Below, one piece after another: positions 18,429 to 25,974 of a DNA stretch of 28,254 bases. Position 1 is the stretch's first letter. Each line of letters starts with the position of its first letter. A program made the position numbers and the translations under genes. The stretch comes from a bacterium (lineage in GTDB: Bacteria > SZUA-79 > Acidulodesulfobacterales > Acidulodesulfobacteraceae): positions 1 through 28,254 of the forward strand of contig JAJYKQ010000008.1 of NCBI GenBank assembly GCA_021788495.1, in the 5' to 3' direction. The notes under the pieces are model-generated. The model saw only the letters and a list, made by a program, of their open reading frames with translations. It was not told the origin of the DNA and did no database searches.

Positions 18429-19421
18429 CTATATGATATCAAACAGTCCGGGTTGTTTCAGACGGTCGTCTTCTATGAACTTTTCGGCGTGAAGTTTATT
18501 GCTAACGCCGTTCATTTCTTCTAATGGCTCTTCTAAATCAGGCGCAAAATCTTTGCGCAATTTTATTCCGAAAACCCCGACTTGTCCGTAAAGAGATTTC
18601 AGCCCATTATTGTCGTTTGAATTCATTAAATTTAAGTTATATTCCGGAATAAAAACCGGACGTTTTTGTTTAATAGAAAAACCGCATGTTTTCATAGTTC
18701 CGCTTTTTAAAGGCGAAGATAACGCAAAAGTTCCAAGTGAAGAACCGCTCTGAAGCCTGTCTCTCGCCACTAAATTTTTGGAAGATACATGTTCATGCGG
18801 CGCAAGTTCCGAAACCAGCGCTCCTCCGCTAAATATTATTTCGTTATATAAATCCATGTTCTCTGCCGGATATACGGAGGAAAGAAGCCCCGAACCCAAA
18901 AAAGCTATAGTATATCCGTTGTTTTTTAATGCCGTTCTGTGGGCCGCCGAATCTATACCCAAAGCAAGTCCGCTTATTATAGCATAAGCGGAAGAACATA
19001 GTTCGGCAGTTATATCTTCCGCAAGCCTAACTGCATATTCTGGCGGTTTTCTCTGTCCTACAACCGCCGCCGCTAATTTTAAATCTTCTTTCAATACTCC
19101 TTTATAATAGAGAACTAAAGGCTTATTTTTAATTTTACGTAAATTTGCCGGATATAAAGAAGAATTAAAAGTTATTATTTTAACGCCGTTTTTAGAAGCT
19201 TCGTCGATTTCTTTTATGGCATCGAAAAAAGCCGTCTTTATAATTCTTTGGTTTATTAATATCTTAACGTAATCTATTTTTAAACCTGTTTTAATAAAAT
19301 CCGACTTATCGGCGTTAAAAATTTCGCAGGGACTGCCGAATGCATTAATTAAAAACATTATATGCTTGTTCTGCAAGCCTTTGATTTTTTTAAGAGCTAA
19401 AGTGCATATAATATCATCCAT
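18429..19421 (-). CDS. dprA: DprA/SMF family DNA-processing protein, atypical
   Basis: DprA binds single-stranded DNA and loads RecA during transformation; relatives occur in other DNA-handling and defence settings. The 330 residues show the lead-in YPANLRKIKNKPLVLYYKG (90-108), the Rossmann core VVGQRKPPEYA (120-130), IISGLALGIDSAAHRTAL (148-165) and AFLGSGLLSSVYPAEN (173-188). The usual VGSR reads VGQR, and the usual FPxRNRIISGLS region reads LVARDRLQSGSSLGTF, followed by KSGTMKT. No C-terminal winged helix is evident; instead the tail ends LKQPGLFDII, containing a QxxLF pattern like beta-clamp-binding peptides. The ATG overlaps the stop of the PRTase gene by one base (TGATG), so the two are co-translated. 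A TTG one codon upstream is the alternative start. Confidence 0.88.
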   Translation of the reverse strand: MDDIICTLALKKIKGLQNKHIMFLINAFGSPCEIFNADKSDFIKTGLKIDYVKILINQRIIKTAFFDAIKEIDEASKNGVKIITFNSSLYPANLRKIKNKPLVLYYKGVLKEDLKLAAAVVGQRKPPEYAVRLAEDITAELCSSAYAIISGLALGIDSAAHRTALKNNGYTIAFLGSGLLSSVYPAENMDLYNEIIFSGGALVSELAPHEHVSSKNLVARDRLQSGSSLGTFALSSPLKSGTMKTCGFSIKQKRPVFIPEYNLNLMNSNDNNGLKSLYGQVGVFGIKLRKDFAPDLEEPLEEMNGVSNKLHAEKFIEDDRLKQPGLFDII

Positions 19422-20026
19422 CAAATATCCCCGCCCGCAAAATTTATAATATCCCCTTCCGTAAGCGTTTTACCGAGAAATATTCCGGTTACCGCGCTTG
19501 CCCCCTCTTTTAATAATGCGTTTTTTATAATTTTAAAAGTCGTCCCCGTAGTTATAATATCGTCGAAAATTATTATTTTTTTCGATTTATAATTATATTT
19601 ATATTCTAATGATATATTATTTAAGTCCTTTTTTTTTAATTCTATATTGTTTTCGATATGCCCAGGTTTGTGTCCTTTAGCACATAGGACGGCCTTTTCG
19701 TAAGTAGAAATAGTCCCCAGCGCAGAAAGATACAGGCATACCTGAGAATTAGGATAAACGTCCAAATATGAATTGCTTGGCGGAACAGGAAGCATCAAGT
19801 CGTAAAAATAAAAATAATTATATATAATATTGCTTAATATTTTTATATAAAAAGCTATAGCTCTAAAATCTCCTTTTTTATATTTTAAAATTAAGTCTGA
19901 ATATTTTAATATCGGCAGTAATTTGCTTTTATCAAGAGCATTTTTTTTATTTTTGGGAATATAATAATCTAAATAAAAATATTCTCCGTTGACGCCTGTT
20001 TTTATATTTATATTACTTTGAAGCAT
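19421..20026 (-). CDS. PRPP-binding-motif protein, ComF-like, without zinc ribbon
   Basis: A 201-residue phosphoribosyltransferase-fold protein. The PRPP loop is clear at 151-163 (IIIFDDIITTGTT), with a preceding LMLPVPPSNSY strand (78-88) as in ComF (usually PVPLHxxR) and a C-terminal FLGKT strand. It differs from standard ComF: the N-terminal four-cysteine zinc ribbon is absent, replaced by NGEYFYLDYYIPKNKKN and a hydrophobic/basic helix, and the ComF QxxL/R segment is replaced by HKPGHIENN (119-127). The substrate and whether it is an active transferase are unknown. It is fused translationally to dprA (one-base overlap) and diverges from the helicase gene with about 72 bases between starts, so shared regulation is likely. 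It is very rich in Lys, Asn, Ile and Tyr. No Shine-Dalgarno is visible. Confidence 0.75.
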   Translation of the reverse strand: MLQSNINIKTGVNGEYFYLDYYIPKNKKNALDKSKLLPILKYSDLILKYKKGDFRAIAFYIKILSNIIYNYFYFYDLMLPVPPSNSYLDVYPNSQVCLYLSALGTISTYEKAVLCAKGHKPGHIENNIELKKKDLNNISLEYKYNYKSKKIIIFDDIITTGTTFKIIKNALLKEGASAVTGIFLGKTLTEGDIINFAGGDI

Positions 20027-20098
20027 TATCGGTATTATTATTAATAATCCTTATAGTTGATTTTTAAAATTAAATCGTTAATAAATCTACAATTTAAT

Positions 20099-22168
20099 AT
20101 GATAAATCTTTATCTGAAAAATTTCAATTTTAATATAGCTAATTCAACAGGAATACTGCTTTCTTCATGGAATGAATGCGGTCGTTTCATTAAAAAAATC
20201 GAAGGCTTGGATGTAAACTGCAAATTTATTACTTTCGAAGATTTAAAAAAAAAATTTAATATTTACGGCTCCATAGAATCACCGTTAAGATTCCCTTTTA
20301 AAAGTATTAATCTTGTTTTATCGGCGGAAGCGGTTTTTTTAAGCGGCATAACGGTAAATTCGCTTGCAGATGCCGTTTTATTAAACGCCGTATGCAACTT
20401 TGCATTAAACAACGGCGTTATTTTCTGCATAGTATCGGAAACGGCTTTTAATACCCCAGAAGACATAATTAATTTATACTTCGCTCCGCACGTCGGAAAA
20501 AATTATTACGAAAATTTAATAATCGATATTTATAAATCGCGTTTAAAATTGCTTTTAAAAACAAGAATTTTAACTTCCCCCATAAACGGCGGATACTCGG
20601 AATCTATGGACTTGTTTATCCGCAAAATGCAAACAATAGGTTTTAATCCTAAAATTAATAATACAAATTTATTTTTTTTAAATTCTGAAAAATTAGCCGT
20701 AAATATTAACATAACTCCGCCGCCGTATAATATATCGCCGGACAAAAAAACAGCGGAATTCGTTTCCCGAAATGAAATTACTTTAAATGCAAATTTATAC
20801 GACATTCACTTTTACAAAAATGAACTTTTTAATAAAATTAAAATATTTTCAAATACCGCTAAAAATTTAAAAGAAAGAACCGTTTTAAAAAGAACCTGCG
20901 AAACGTTGCAAAAACCGGCGTCATATTCGGATCTAAGCAAAATTCAAAAAATATCGATAAAAGAAATAAATACGGCGCAGCTTATAATAGCAGGAGCGGG
21001 AGCGGGCAAAACTAAAGTAATAGTAGATAAGTTTTTATATTTATTAAATTTCTTTTCAGCAGACTCGATACTTGTTCTGACTTTCACCAATAACGCAGTA
21101 AACGAAATAAAAAACAGGATAGCTAAAAGACTAAATATAAGCGGATACTCTAAATTTATAAACGATAAGATTTTAAATATTTCAACCTATCACGGTTTTT
21201 TCTATTCGATAATAAAAGAATTTTATATCGAACTTGGTTATAAAACCGCCCCTTCGGTTTCCGATAAAAAAATTGATGCATCAGCCGCCGGCGTTAATAA
21301 ATGCGCCGACGAATCATCTATATCTTACGACGAAATTATTTTAAATATAATCAAGCTGTTTAAAAACGACTCTATAGCAAACGAAATATCTTCAAGATTT
21401 AAATACATATTAGTCGATGAATATCAGGATTTAGATTTTTTAAGCGACTATTTAATAAAAAAAATAGACGCGGGCAGGGACAAGGTTATGTATGCCGGCG
21501 ACGACGATCAGTCTATATACGGATTTAACGGGGGAGATTTTTTTAATATTCTTACTTTCGACCTGTTTTTTCCTTCCGGCAAAGTATTCGTCTTTCAGAA
21601 TAATTACAGGTCAAACCGGGCGGTCATAGAATTTTGCAATTCAATATTGAATAACATAAAATTCAGGTATCCGAAAAAATTAATCGCAAAAAACAACGCG
21701 ATAAAAAATGCGGCTGTCGATATAATCGGTTTTAAAAATAAAAGCGAAGAAGAAAATTTTATAGCAAAAAAAGCGGCGGATTATTTTAAAACAGGAAAGA
21801 AAACTGCGGTTTTAGTAAGAACTAAAAGGGAGAAAGCTAAATTTCTGGCTATTCCGAATTTAGCCGATTTTTGCCAAATATCGACCATCCATGCAGGCAA
21901 AGGTTTGGAGTACGATATCGTATTTATTTCAGGAGCGTCTAAAGACAATATATCCCGCTTAAAAAACGCTAATTTAATTGGAGGCGGCAGGCCGTCCGAT
22001 TTCAAAATTCATCCTTTCGTAAATTTTTTTAAAACAGACTTTGCTTTTAAAATAACAGACATATTAATCGACGACGAGGTAAGGCTTTTTTACGTTGCGG
22101 CTTCGAGGGCTAAAGAAAAACTTTATATAACGTATTCCGGAGAAATTTCGGATTTTTTAAAACGCTAA
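20099..22168 (+). CDS. SF1 (UvrD-like) helicase with a large atypical N-terminal extension
   Basis: The only recognised plus-strand gene. From the ATG at 20099 it is 689 residues (a TTG at 20057 would add 14; neither has a Shine-Dalgarno). Residues about 285-689 carry all SF1 motifs: Walker A AGAGAGKT (298-305), Ia LTFTNNAVNEIKNRI, Walker B ILVDEYQDLD (437-446), III YAGDDDQSIYGFNGGD, IV NNYRSNR, V STIHAGKGLEYD and VI VRLFYVAASRAKEKLYI. Only about 90 residues separate IV and V, far fewer than in UvrD, so subdomain 2B is missing or minimal. The first ~285 residues are not part of any UvrD. By eye they resemble the last part of PriA (see findings) with the arginine-finger motif lost. It ends four bases into pheS, convergently, and diverges from the PRTase-dprA pair. 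Confidence 0.9.
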   Translation: MINLYLKNFNFNIANSTGILLSSWNECGRFIKKIEGLDVNCKFITFEDLKKKFNIYGSIESPLRFPFKSINLVLSAEAVFLSGITVNSLADAVLLNAVCNFALNNGVIFCIVSETAFNTPEDIINLYFAPHVGKNYYENLIIDIYKSRLKLLLKTRILTSPINGGYSESMDLFIRKMQTIGFNPKINNTNLFFLNSEKLAVNINITPPPYNISPDKKTAEFVSRNEITLNANLYDIHFYKNELFNKIKIFSNTAKNLKERTVLKRTCETLQKPASYSDLSKIQKISIKEINTAQLIIAGAGAGKTKVIVDKFLYLLNFFSADSILVLTFTNNAVNEIKNRIAKRLNISGYSKFINDKILNISTYHGFFYSIIKEFYIELGYKTAPSVSDKKIDASAAGVNKCADESSISYDEIILNIIKLFKNDSIANEISSRFKYILVDEYQDLDFLSDYLIKKIDAGRDKVMYAGDDDQSIYGFNGGDFFNILTFDLFFPSGKVFVFQNNYRSNRAVIEFCNSILNNIKFRYPKKLIAKNNAIKNAAVDIIGFKNKSEEENFIAKKAADYFKTGKKTAVLVRTKREKAKFLAIPNLADFCQISTIHAGKGLEYDIVFISGASKDNISRLKNANLIGGGRPSDFKIHPFVNFFKTDFAFKITDILIDDEVRLFYVAASRAKEKLYITYSGEISDFLKR

Positions 22169-23199
22169 AACTGGTTTAAGATATCGAGGCTGCCTTGATA
22201 TAAAAGCCTCAAGTCGTTAATATTATATTTAAGCATAACTATTCTGTCGAATCCCATTCCAAAAGCAAAACCTTTATACTCCTGAGGATCTATGCCGGCA
22301 TATTTAAAAACGTTAGGATGCACCATTCCGCATGGAATCACTTCTATCCAGCCTGTATTTTTACATACTCCGCAGCCTCTTCCGCCGCAGAATACGCACT
22401 CTATATCAAGGTCTAAACCAGGTTCTACAAAAGGATAAAAAGCAGGCCTAAAACGCGTTTTTCTTGCGCCGAGAAGGTGCTTTACGGTCTCTTCCAATAT
22501 TCCTTTTAAATCCGAAAGTTTAACGTTTTTATCTACGAAAAGTCCTTCCATTTGATTAAACATAAAAAGGTGCGTCGCATCCACGGCTTCATACCTGTAA
22601 CATCTGCCCGGAGCTATTATTCTTAAGGGCAGCTCTTTTTTTTCGAGGGTTCGAGCCTGAACGCTCGACGTATGCGTTCTCGGCACTAAACCGTTCAGCA
22701 GATAAAAAGTATCCCATACGTCTCTGGCGGGATGATCCGCCGGAATATTTAACGCGTCGAAATTATAATAAGTAGTTTCTATTTCGGGACCTTCGACTAT
22801 AGCGAAACCCATAGACGTAAAAAAATCGGCAGCTTCTTCCAGTACTGCAGTTATCGGATGCTTATGAAATCTTTCTATCTGTTTTCCGGGTATGGTAAGG
22901 TCTAATTTATATTCTGCTGAAAATTTTTTATTTTCGTCTAAAGAAAATTCGGATTTTTTTGTATTATAAACCGCTTCTATCTCGTTTTTGACTTCGTTAG
23001 ATTTTTTTCCTATAATTTTTTTTTCTTCTATGGAATATGAACCGATATTATGTAAAATTTCCGTAAGCCTGCCTTTCTTTCCCATGAAAGCCTTAAAGAT
23101 GCCGTCCAATTCGCTTAATCCGCCGGCGGAATCCAAAGACCTTTTTGCTTCTTCGGATATTTTATTTATAGTTTCTATAATTTCTATGTTTTTATCCAT
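22165..23199 (-). CDS. pheS: phenylalanyl-tRNA synthetase, alpha subunit
   Basis: Catalytic subunit of Phe-tRNA synthetase. At 344 residues it is normal length. The N-terminal coiled coil (about 1-90, LDGIFKAFMGKKGRLTEIL) precedes class II motifs: FHKHPITAVLEEAADFFTSMGF (motif 1), RTHTSSVQARTL and PGRCYRYEAVDATHLFMFNQMEG (motif 2), and GFAFGMGFDRIVMLKY (motif 3, with the conserved arginine). A Cys-rich CVFCGGRGCGVCKNTGW segment common in bacterial PheS is present. Its stop overlaps the opposing helicase stop by four bases. pheT lies about 3.8 kb further along on the same strand, so this is a split pheS/pheT pair. No clear ribosome binding site is seen. Confidence 0.97.
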   Translation of the reverse strand: MDKNIEIIETINKISEEAKRSLDSAGGLSELDGIFKAFMGKKGRLTEILHNIGSYSIEEKKIIGKKSNEVKNEIEAVYNTKKSEFSLDENKKFSAEYKLDLTIPGKQIERFHKHPITAVLEEAADFFTSMGFAIVEGPEIETTYYNFDALNIPADHPARDVWDTFYLLNGLVPRTHTSSVQARTLEKKELPLRIIAPGRCYRYEAVDATHLFMFNQMEGLFVDKNVKLSDLKGILEETVKHLLGARKTRFRPAFYPFVEPGLDLDIECVFCGGRGCGVCKNTGWIEVIPCGMVHPNVFKYAGIDPQEYKGFAFGMGFDRIVMLKYNINDLRLLYQGSLDILNQF

Positions 23200-23244
23200 T
23201 GTTATATATTACCAAACTTCATATAATTATTTCAATAAACTTTT

Positions 23245-25401
23245 TTATCCTACCACTTTATTCCTGCCTGATTCTTTTGCCTTGTATAAATTATCATCGG
23301 CAATTTTCAGCATGCTGTTCAATATTTCGTCAGGGTCGATATTTTTTCCGGCAATCACTGCGCCTTTATCGTGAAAAAACTGTTCTATGTCCGAAACTCC
23401 GATGGATATGGTAATATTTAAATTTAAATTATCTTTCAGCGTATAAATTTTATTTTCGATATAAACCCTTAATTTTTCCATTAAATTTAAAGCTTTTTCT
23501 TTGTCGGTATCCGGTAAAACTACGACGAATTCATCTCCACCGTATCTTGTTATTATGTCCTGTTTTCTTAGTAAAACGCTTTTTAAGTCGTTGGTAAATT
23601 CTACCAGCATTATATCGCCTATATTGTGACCGTAATTATCGTTTATATTTTTAAATTTATCGACATCCAATACAGCAAATGAAAGATCCGTAGAATTTCT
23701 TGCCGCTCTTGATATTTCTCTTTTTACGAACTCATACATAAATCTTCTATTGTGTATGCCCGTTAAAGAATCCGTAAGCGCCAGCTCTCTGTTCGTTTCT
23801 ATTAATATAAGTTTTGCAAATACGGGCGATGCTATGTTTATTATCTCTTTTACCAAACCGATAATTTCGTCGGTAAAAAAATGTTTATCTTCGGAATCTA
23901 TGGAAATAGTGCCTGCTAATTCATCGCTGATTTTAAGCGGAAAACACGTATAACTGCCGATAGCACCTTTAAATTCGCAGTTATCAACCGTTTCTCTTCT
24001 GTTTTTTAGAAGTTTGCAGTTCGATAGATAATCTTCGTAATCGATATTTGCCGTTTTAAGTATAATTTTATCTGTATTTTCGTAATTATCCATTTCCGTC
24101 GGCGAGTCTTTTTTCCTTTCGTAAATAAGAGAAGTTACGGTTCTTTTATTAACCGTGTCGAACATGTTGATATGAAGCAGATCTACTGTACTGCCGTCCT
24201 CTTTTTTTATAGAGCATAAACCTTCTGCAAAGGTTTTTATAGCATATTCAAGGGTAAAAACCATAGACAGCTTATATGACAGCTTGTTTAACAGATTGAG
24301 TTTTTTTATTATAAGGCTGTTTTCTTGTTGTTTTACCGCTATAGTGTTATTCAAAACGGTTATAGCTTTAGCGAAATCGTAAAATTCGTTTTCCTTGTCT
24401 CTATATTTATTCAAAATATTTAATTCCTGCGGGTTGTCAGGATCTATATTTTCTATGGTTTTCAAAAGATCGTAAAAAGGCTTTGAAAATCTTTTGTTTA
24501 TGAAAATAAAAGTCATTACCGTTAAAATATATAGCGCTATCAAAAAAACTGCAGACATATAAAGTTTTGAAAGATGCTTGAACCAAGTGTATTTCTTTAT
24601 GCCCGCGCCGAATATCCCTATAATTTTACCGTAGTTATTCTTTATCGGTACGTTATATATATAAAAAAGTTTGCCGTTCACATTTAGATTCGTATAAACG
24701 CTTATACCGTCTTCTAAAACCGGCAACTGTTTTTTTGTTATTTTCTGGTTCAATGCTTCATATTTATTATTTTTATATATGGAAATAGCAGACCTTTTGA
24801 AACCGTAATAAATACCAAAATTTGCCGTTATATGTTTTTTTATTCGGATATTTTTCAGATAATTGCTGGTTAAGTGTTTATTTAAAATAATCATATAACC
24901 GTTGTTTTTATACAGCAGACGGTAAATAACCCTAAGCACTATGAGTCTGTAGGACTTATCCCTTCCAAAGCCCGTAAATATGTAACGGTTTTTTGCAGAT
25001 ATTATTTCTTTTAATCTTTCACTGTATCGTCTAGATATTTTAACTTTTTCTGGATATTTCTCGTATTTAAACTTTTTAATAAATTCTATTTTTCCGCTTT
25101 GTATTTTTACTAAAACTATGCTGGATATTTTTTTAGAATCTGCTATCTTTCGGATAAACCCTGCTTTAAAATTATGGGCTATTATATCGTTGGCTTTTTC
25201 AAGCATATAGTTTTTTTCGCTTAGAAAAGCCATGGAGCAGGACATTAAGTTAGATTTCAACTCTTCTTTTAACGATTTTCGGCTGTATATGGTAATATAA
25301 TGGACGGCTATGAATATTCCTACCGAAAAAATAATAATATTCGATAGGATGAACAGGAAATAGATTTTAAATTTTATAGAATTAACATTTATTTTCAGCA
25401 T
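23245..25401 (-). CDS. membrane sensor diguanylate cyclase (Cache-like, GAF-like, GGDEF)
   Basis: Predicted to make cyclic di-GMP in response to an external signal. Of 718 residues, a first membrane helix lies at about 12-34 and a second at about 279-301. The roughly 245 residues between them are extracytoplasmic and, from the GFGRDKSYRLIVLRVIYR and IIGIFGAGIKK segments, look like a double-Cache sensor. A linker (about 302-370) precedes a GAF-like domain (about 375-535) containing DLLHINMFD and FPLKISDELAGTISIDS. The GGDEF domain (about 540-718) starts with ALTDSLTGIHNRRFM. Its active site is intact (RYGGDEFVVVLP, GGDEF at 621-625), and an inhibitory RxxD site (RKQD, 612-615) lies exactly five residues upstream, so product inhibition is expected. 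It sits alone between the F0 genes and pheS, with short spacers. The ligand is unknown. Confidence 0.93.
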   Translation of the reverse strand: MLKINVNSIKFKIYFLFILSNIIIFSVGIFIAVHYITIYSRKSLKEELKSNLMSCSMAFLSEKNYMLEKANDIIAHNFKAGFIRKIADSKKISSIVLVKIQSGKIEFIKKFKYEKYPEKVKISRRYSERLKEIISAKNRYIFTGFGRDKSYRLIVLRVIYRLLYKNNGYMIILNKHLTSNYLKNIRIKKHITANFGIYYGFKRSAISIYKNNKYEALNQKITKKQLPVLEDGISVYTNLNVNGKLFYIYNVPIKNNYGKIIGIFGAGIKKYTWFKHLSKLYMSAVFLIALYILTVMTFIFINKRFSKPFYDLLKTIENIDPDNPQELNILNKYRDKENEFYDFAKAITVLNNTIAVKQQENSLIIKKLNLLNKLSYKLSMVFTLEYAIKTFAEGLCSIKKEDGSTVDLLHINMFDTVNKRTVTSLIYERKKDSPTEMDNYENTDKIILKTANIDYEDYLSNCKLLKNRRETVDNCEFKGAIGSYTCFPLKISDELAGTISIDSEDKHFFTDEIIGLVKEIINIASPVFAKLILIETNRELALTDSLTGIHNRRFMYEFVKREISRAARNSTDLSFAVLDVDKFKNINDNYGHNIGDIMLVEFTNDLKSVLLRKQDIITRYGGDEFVVVLPDTDKEKALNLMEKLRVYIENKIYTLKDNLNLNITISIGVSDIEQFFHDKGAVIAGKNIDPDEILNSMLKIADDNLYKAKESGRNKVVG

Positions 25402-25447
25402 TTTTTCTTATTTTTTAATATACCTCTATTATTAGTATATTACTACA

Positions 25448-25481
25448 TTTGTATAATTTTAAAGAAGCCACATTATACAAA
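25448..25481. other. perfect 10-bp inverted repeat between atpE and the cyclase gene
   Basis: TTTGTATAAT (25448-25457) and ATTATACAAA (25472-25481) are exact inverse copies separated by 14 bases. Each arm contains a TATAAT hexamer, one per strand. It could be an operator, part of the cyclase promoter (minus-strand TATAAT at 25472-25477) or the atp terminator, though no T-run follows the hairpin. The rest of the 25402-25523 spacer is AT-rich with no other feature seen. Confidence 0.5.
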
Positions 25482-25523
25482 TCCCGTTTATAAAGAATAA
25501 ATACCGTAAATTAAAATCCTATT

Positions 25524-25913
25524 CTATTTCAAGAAGATACTTTTGAAGGGATTTGCATAAAAAAGAATAAAGGTAATTAATAGGGCATAAAGCGCTAAAG
25601 ATTCCATAATAGCCATGCCGGTTATCATCCAGACGATTAATTTTTTCTCCATGCCTGGATTTCTTCCCATAGATTCAAGCGCACCCCTAACCGCGTTTCC
25701 CATGCCTACGCCTGCGCCGATAACGCCGAGTCCTATAGCTAAACCGCCGCCTAAAGCCGAAAGTCCGAAAAACAGGCTTTTAGAAAATAATACGGAACTA
25801 TTCACTGCATGCTGCTGAATAGGCGCCGTAACAGCTAAAGCTTTTGCCGCAAAACATTTTACTCCGTAAACGGAAACAGATAAAAAAGCCAGAATAAAAA
25901 CGAGATATTTCAT
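25524..25913 (-). CDS. atpE: F-type ATP synthase subunit c, with signal-like N-terminus
   Basis: Proteolipid that forms the rotating c-ring. Of 129 residues, the two core helices are FGLSALGGGLAIGLGVIGAG (about 49-70) and LIVWMITGMAIMESLALYAL (about 92-111) plus the LLITFILFYANPF tail. The polar loop contains RNP (84-86). The ion-binding carboxylate is Glu104 in MESLALY. The position that is glutamine in Na+-translocating c subunits (GxGQG) is methionine here (GVGMGNA), which argues for proton use. About 45 extra N-terminal residues include a hydrophobic stretch and a plausible signal-peptidase region around KCFAAKA, so the chain may be processed. It has a GGAGG site upstream and follows atpB by 61 bases. 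Confidence 0.95.
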   Translation of the reverse strand: MKYLVFILAFLSVSVYGVKCFAAKALAVTAPIQQHAVNSSVLFSKSLFFGLSALGGGLAIGLGVIGAGVGMGNAVRGALESMGRNPGMEKKLIVWMITGMAIMESLALYALLITFILFYANPFKSIFLK

Positions 25914-25974
25914 AATTTAAAAACCCTCCGGTTTAATTTTATAATATTTAAAAATTTAATTTATAAGTTGAATT

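Noticed and set aside
23200..23244. Promoter for pheS (TTGAAA with TAATAT 18 bases on)
   Set aside because: The -10 matches only four of six bases and would leave a leader of only a few bases.
25524..25913. Na+-translocating c-ring
   Set aside because: Glu104-Ser105 and Tyr109 fit, but the key glutamine of the first helix is methionine, so Na+ use is not supported.
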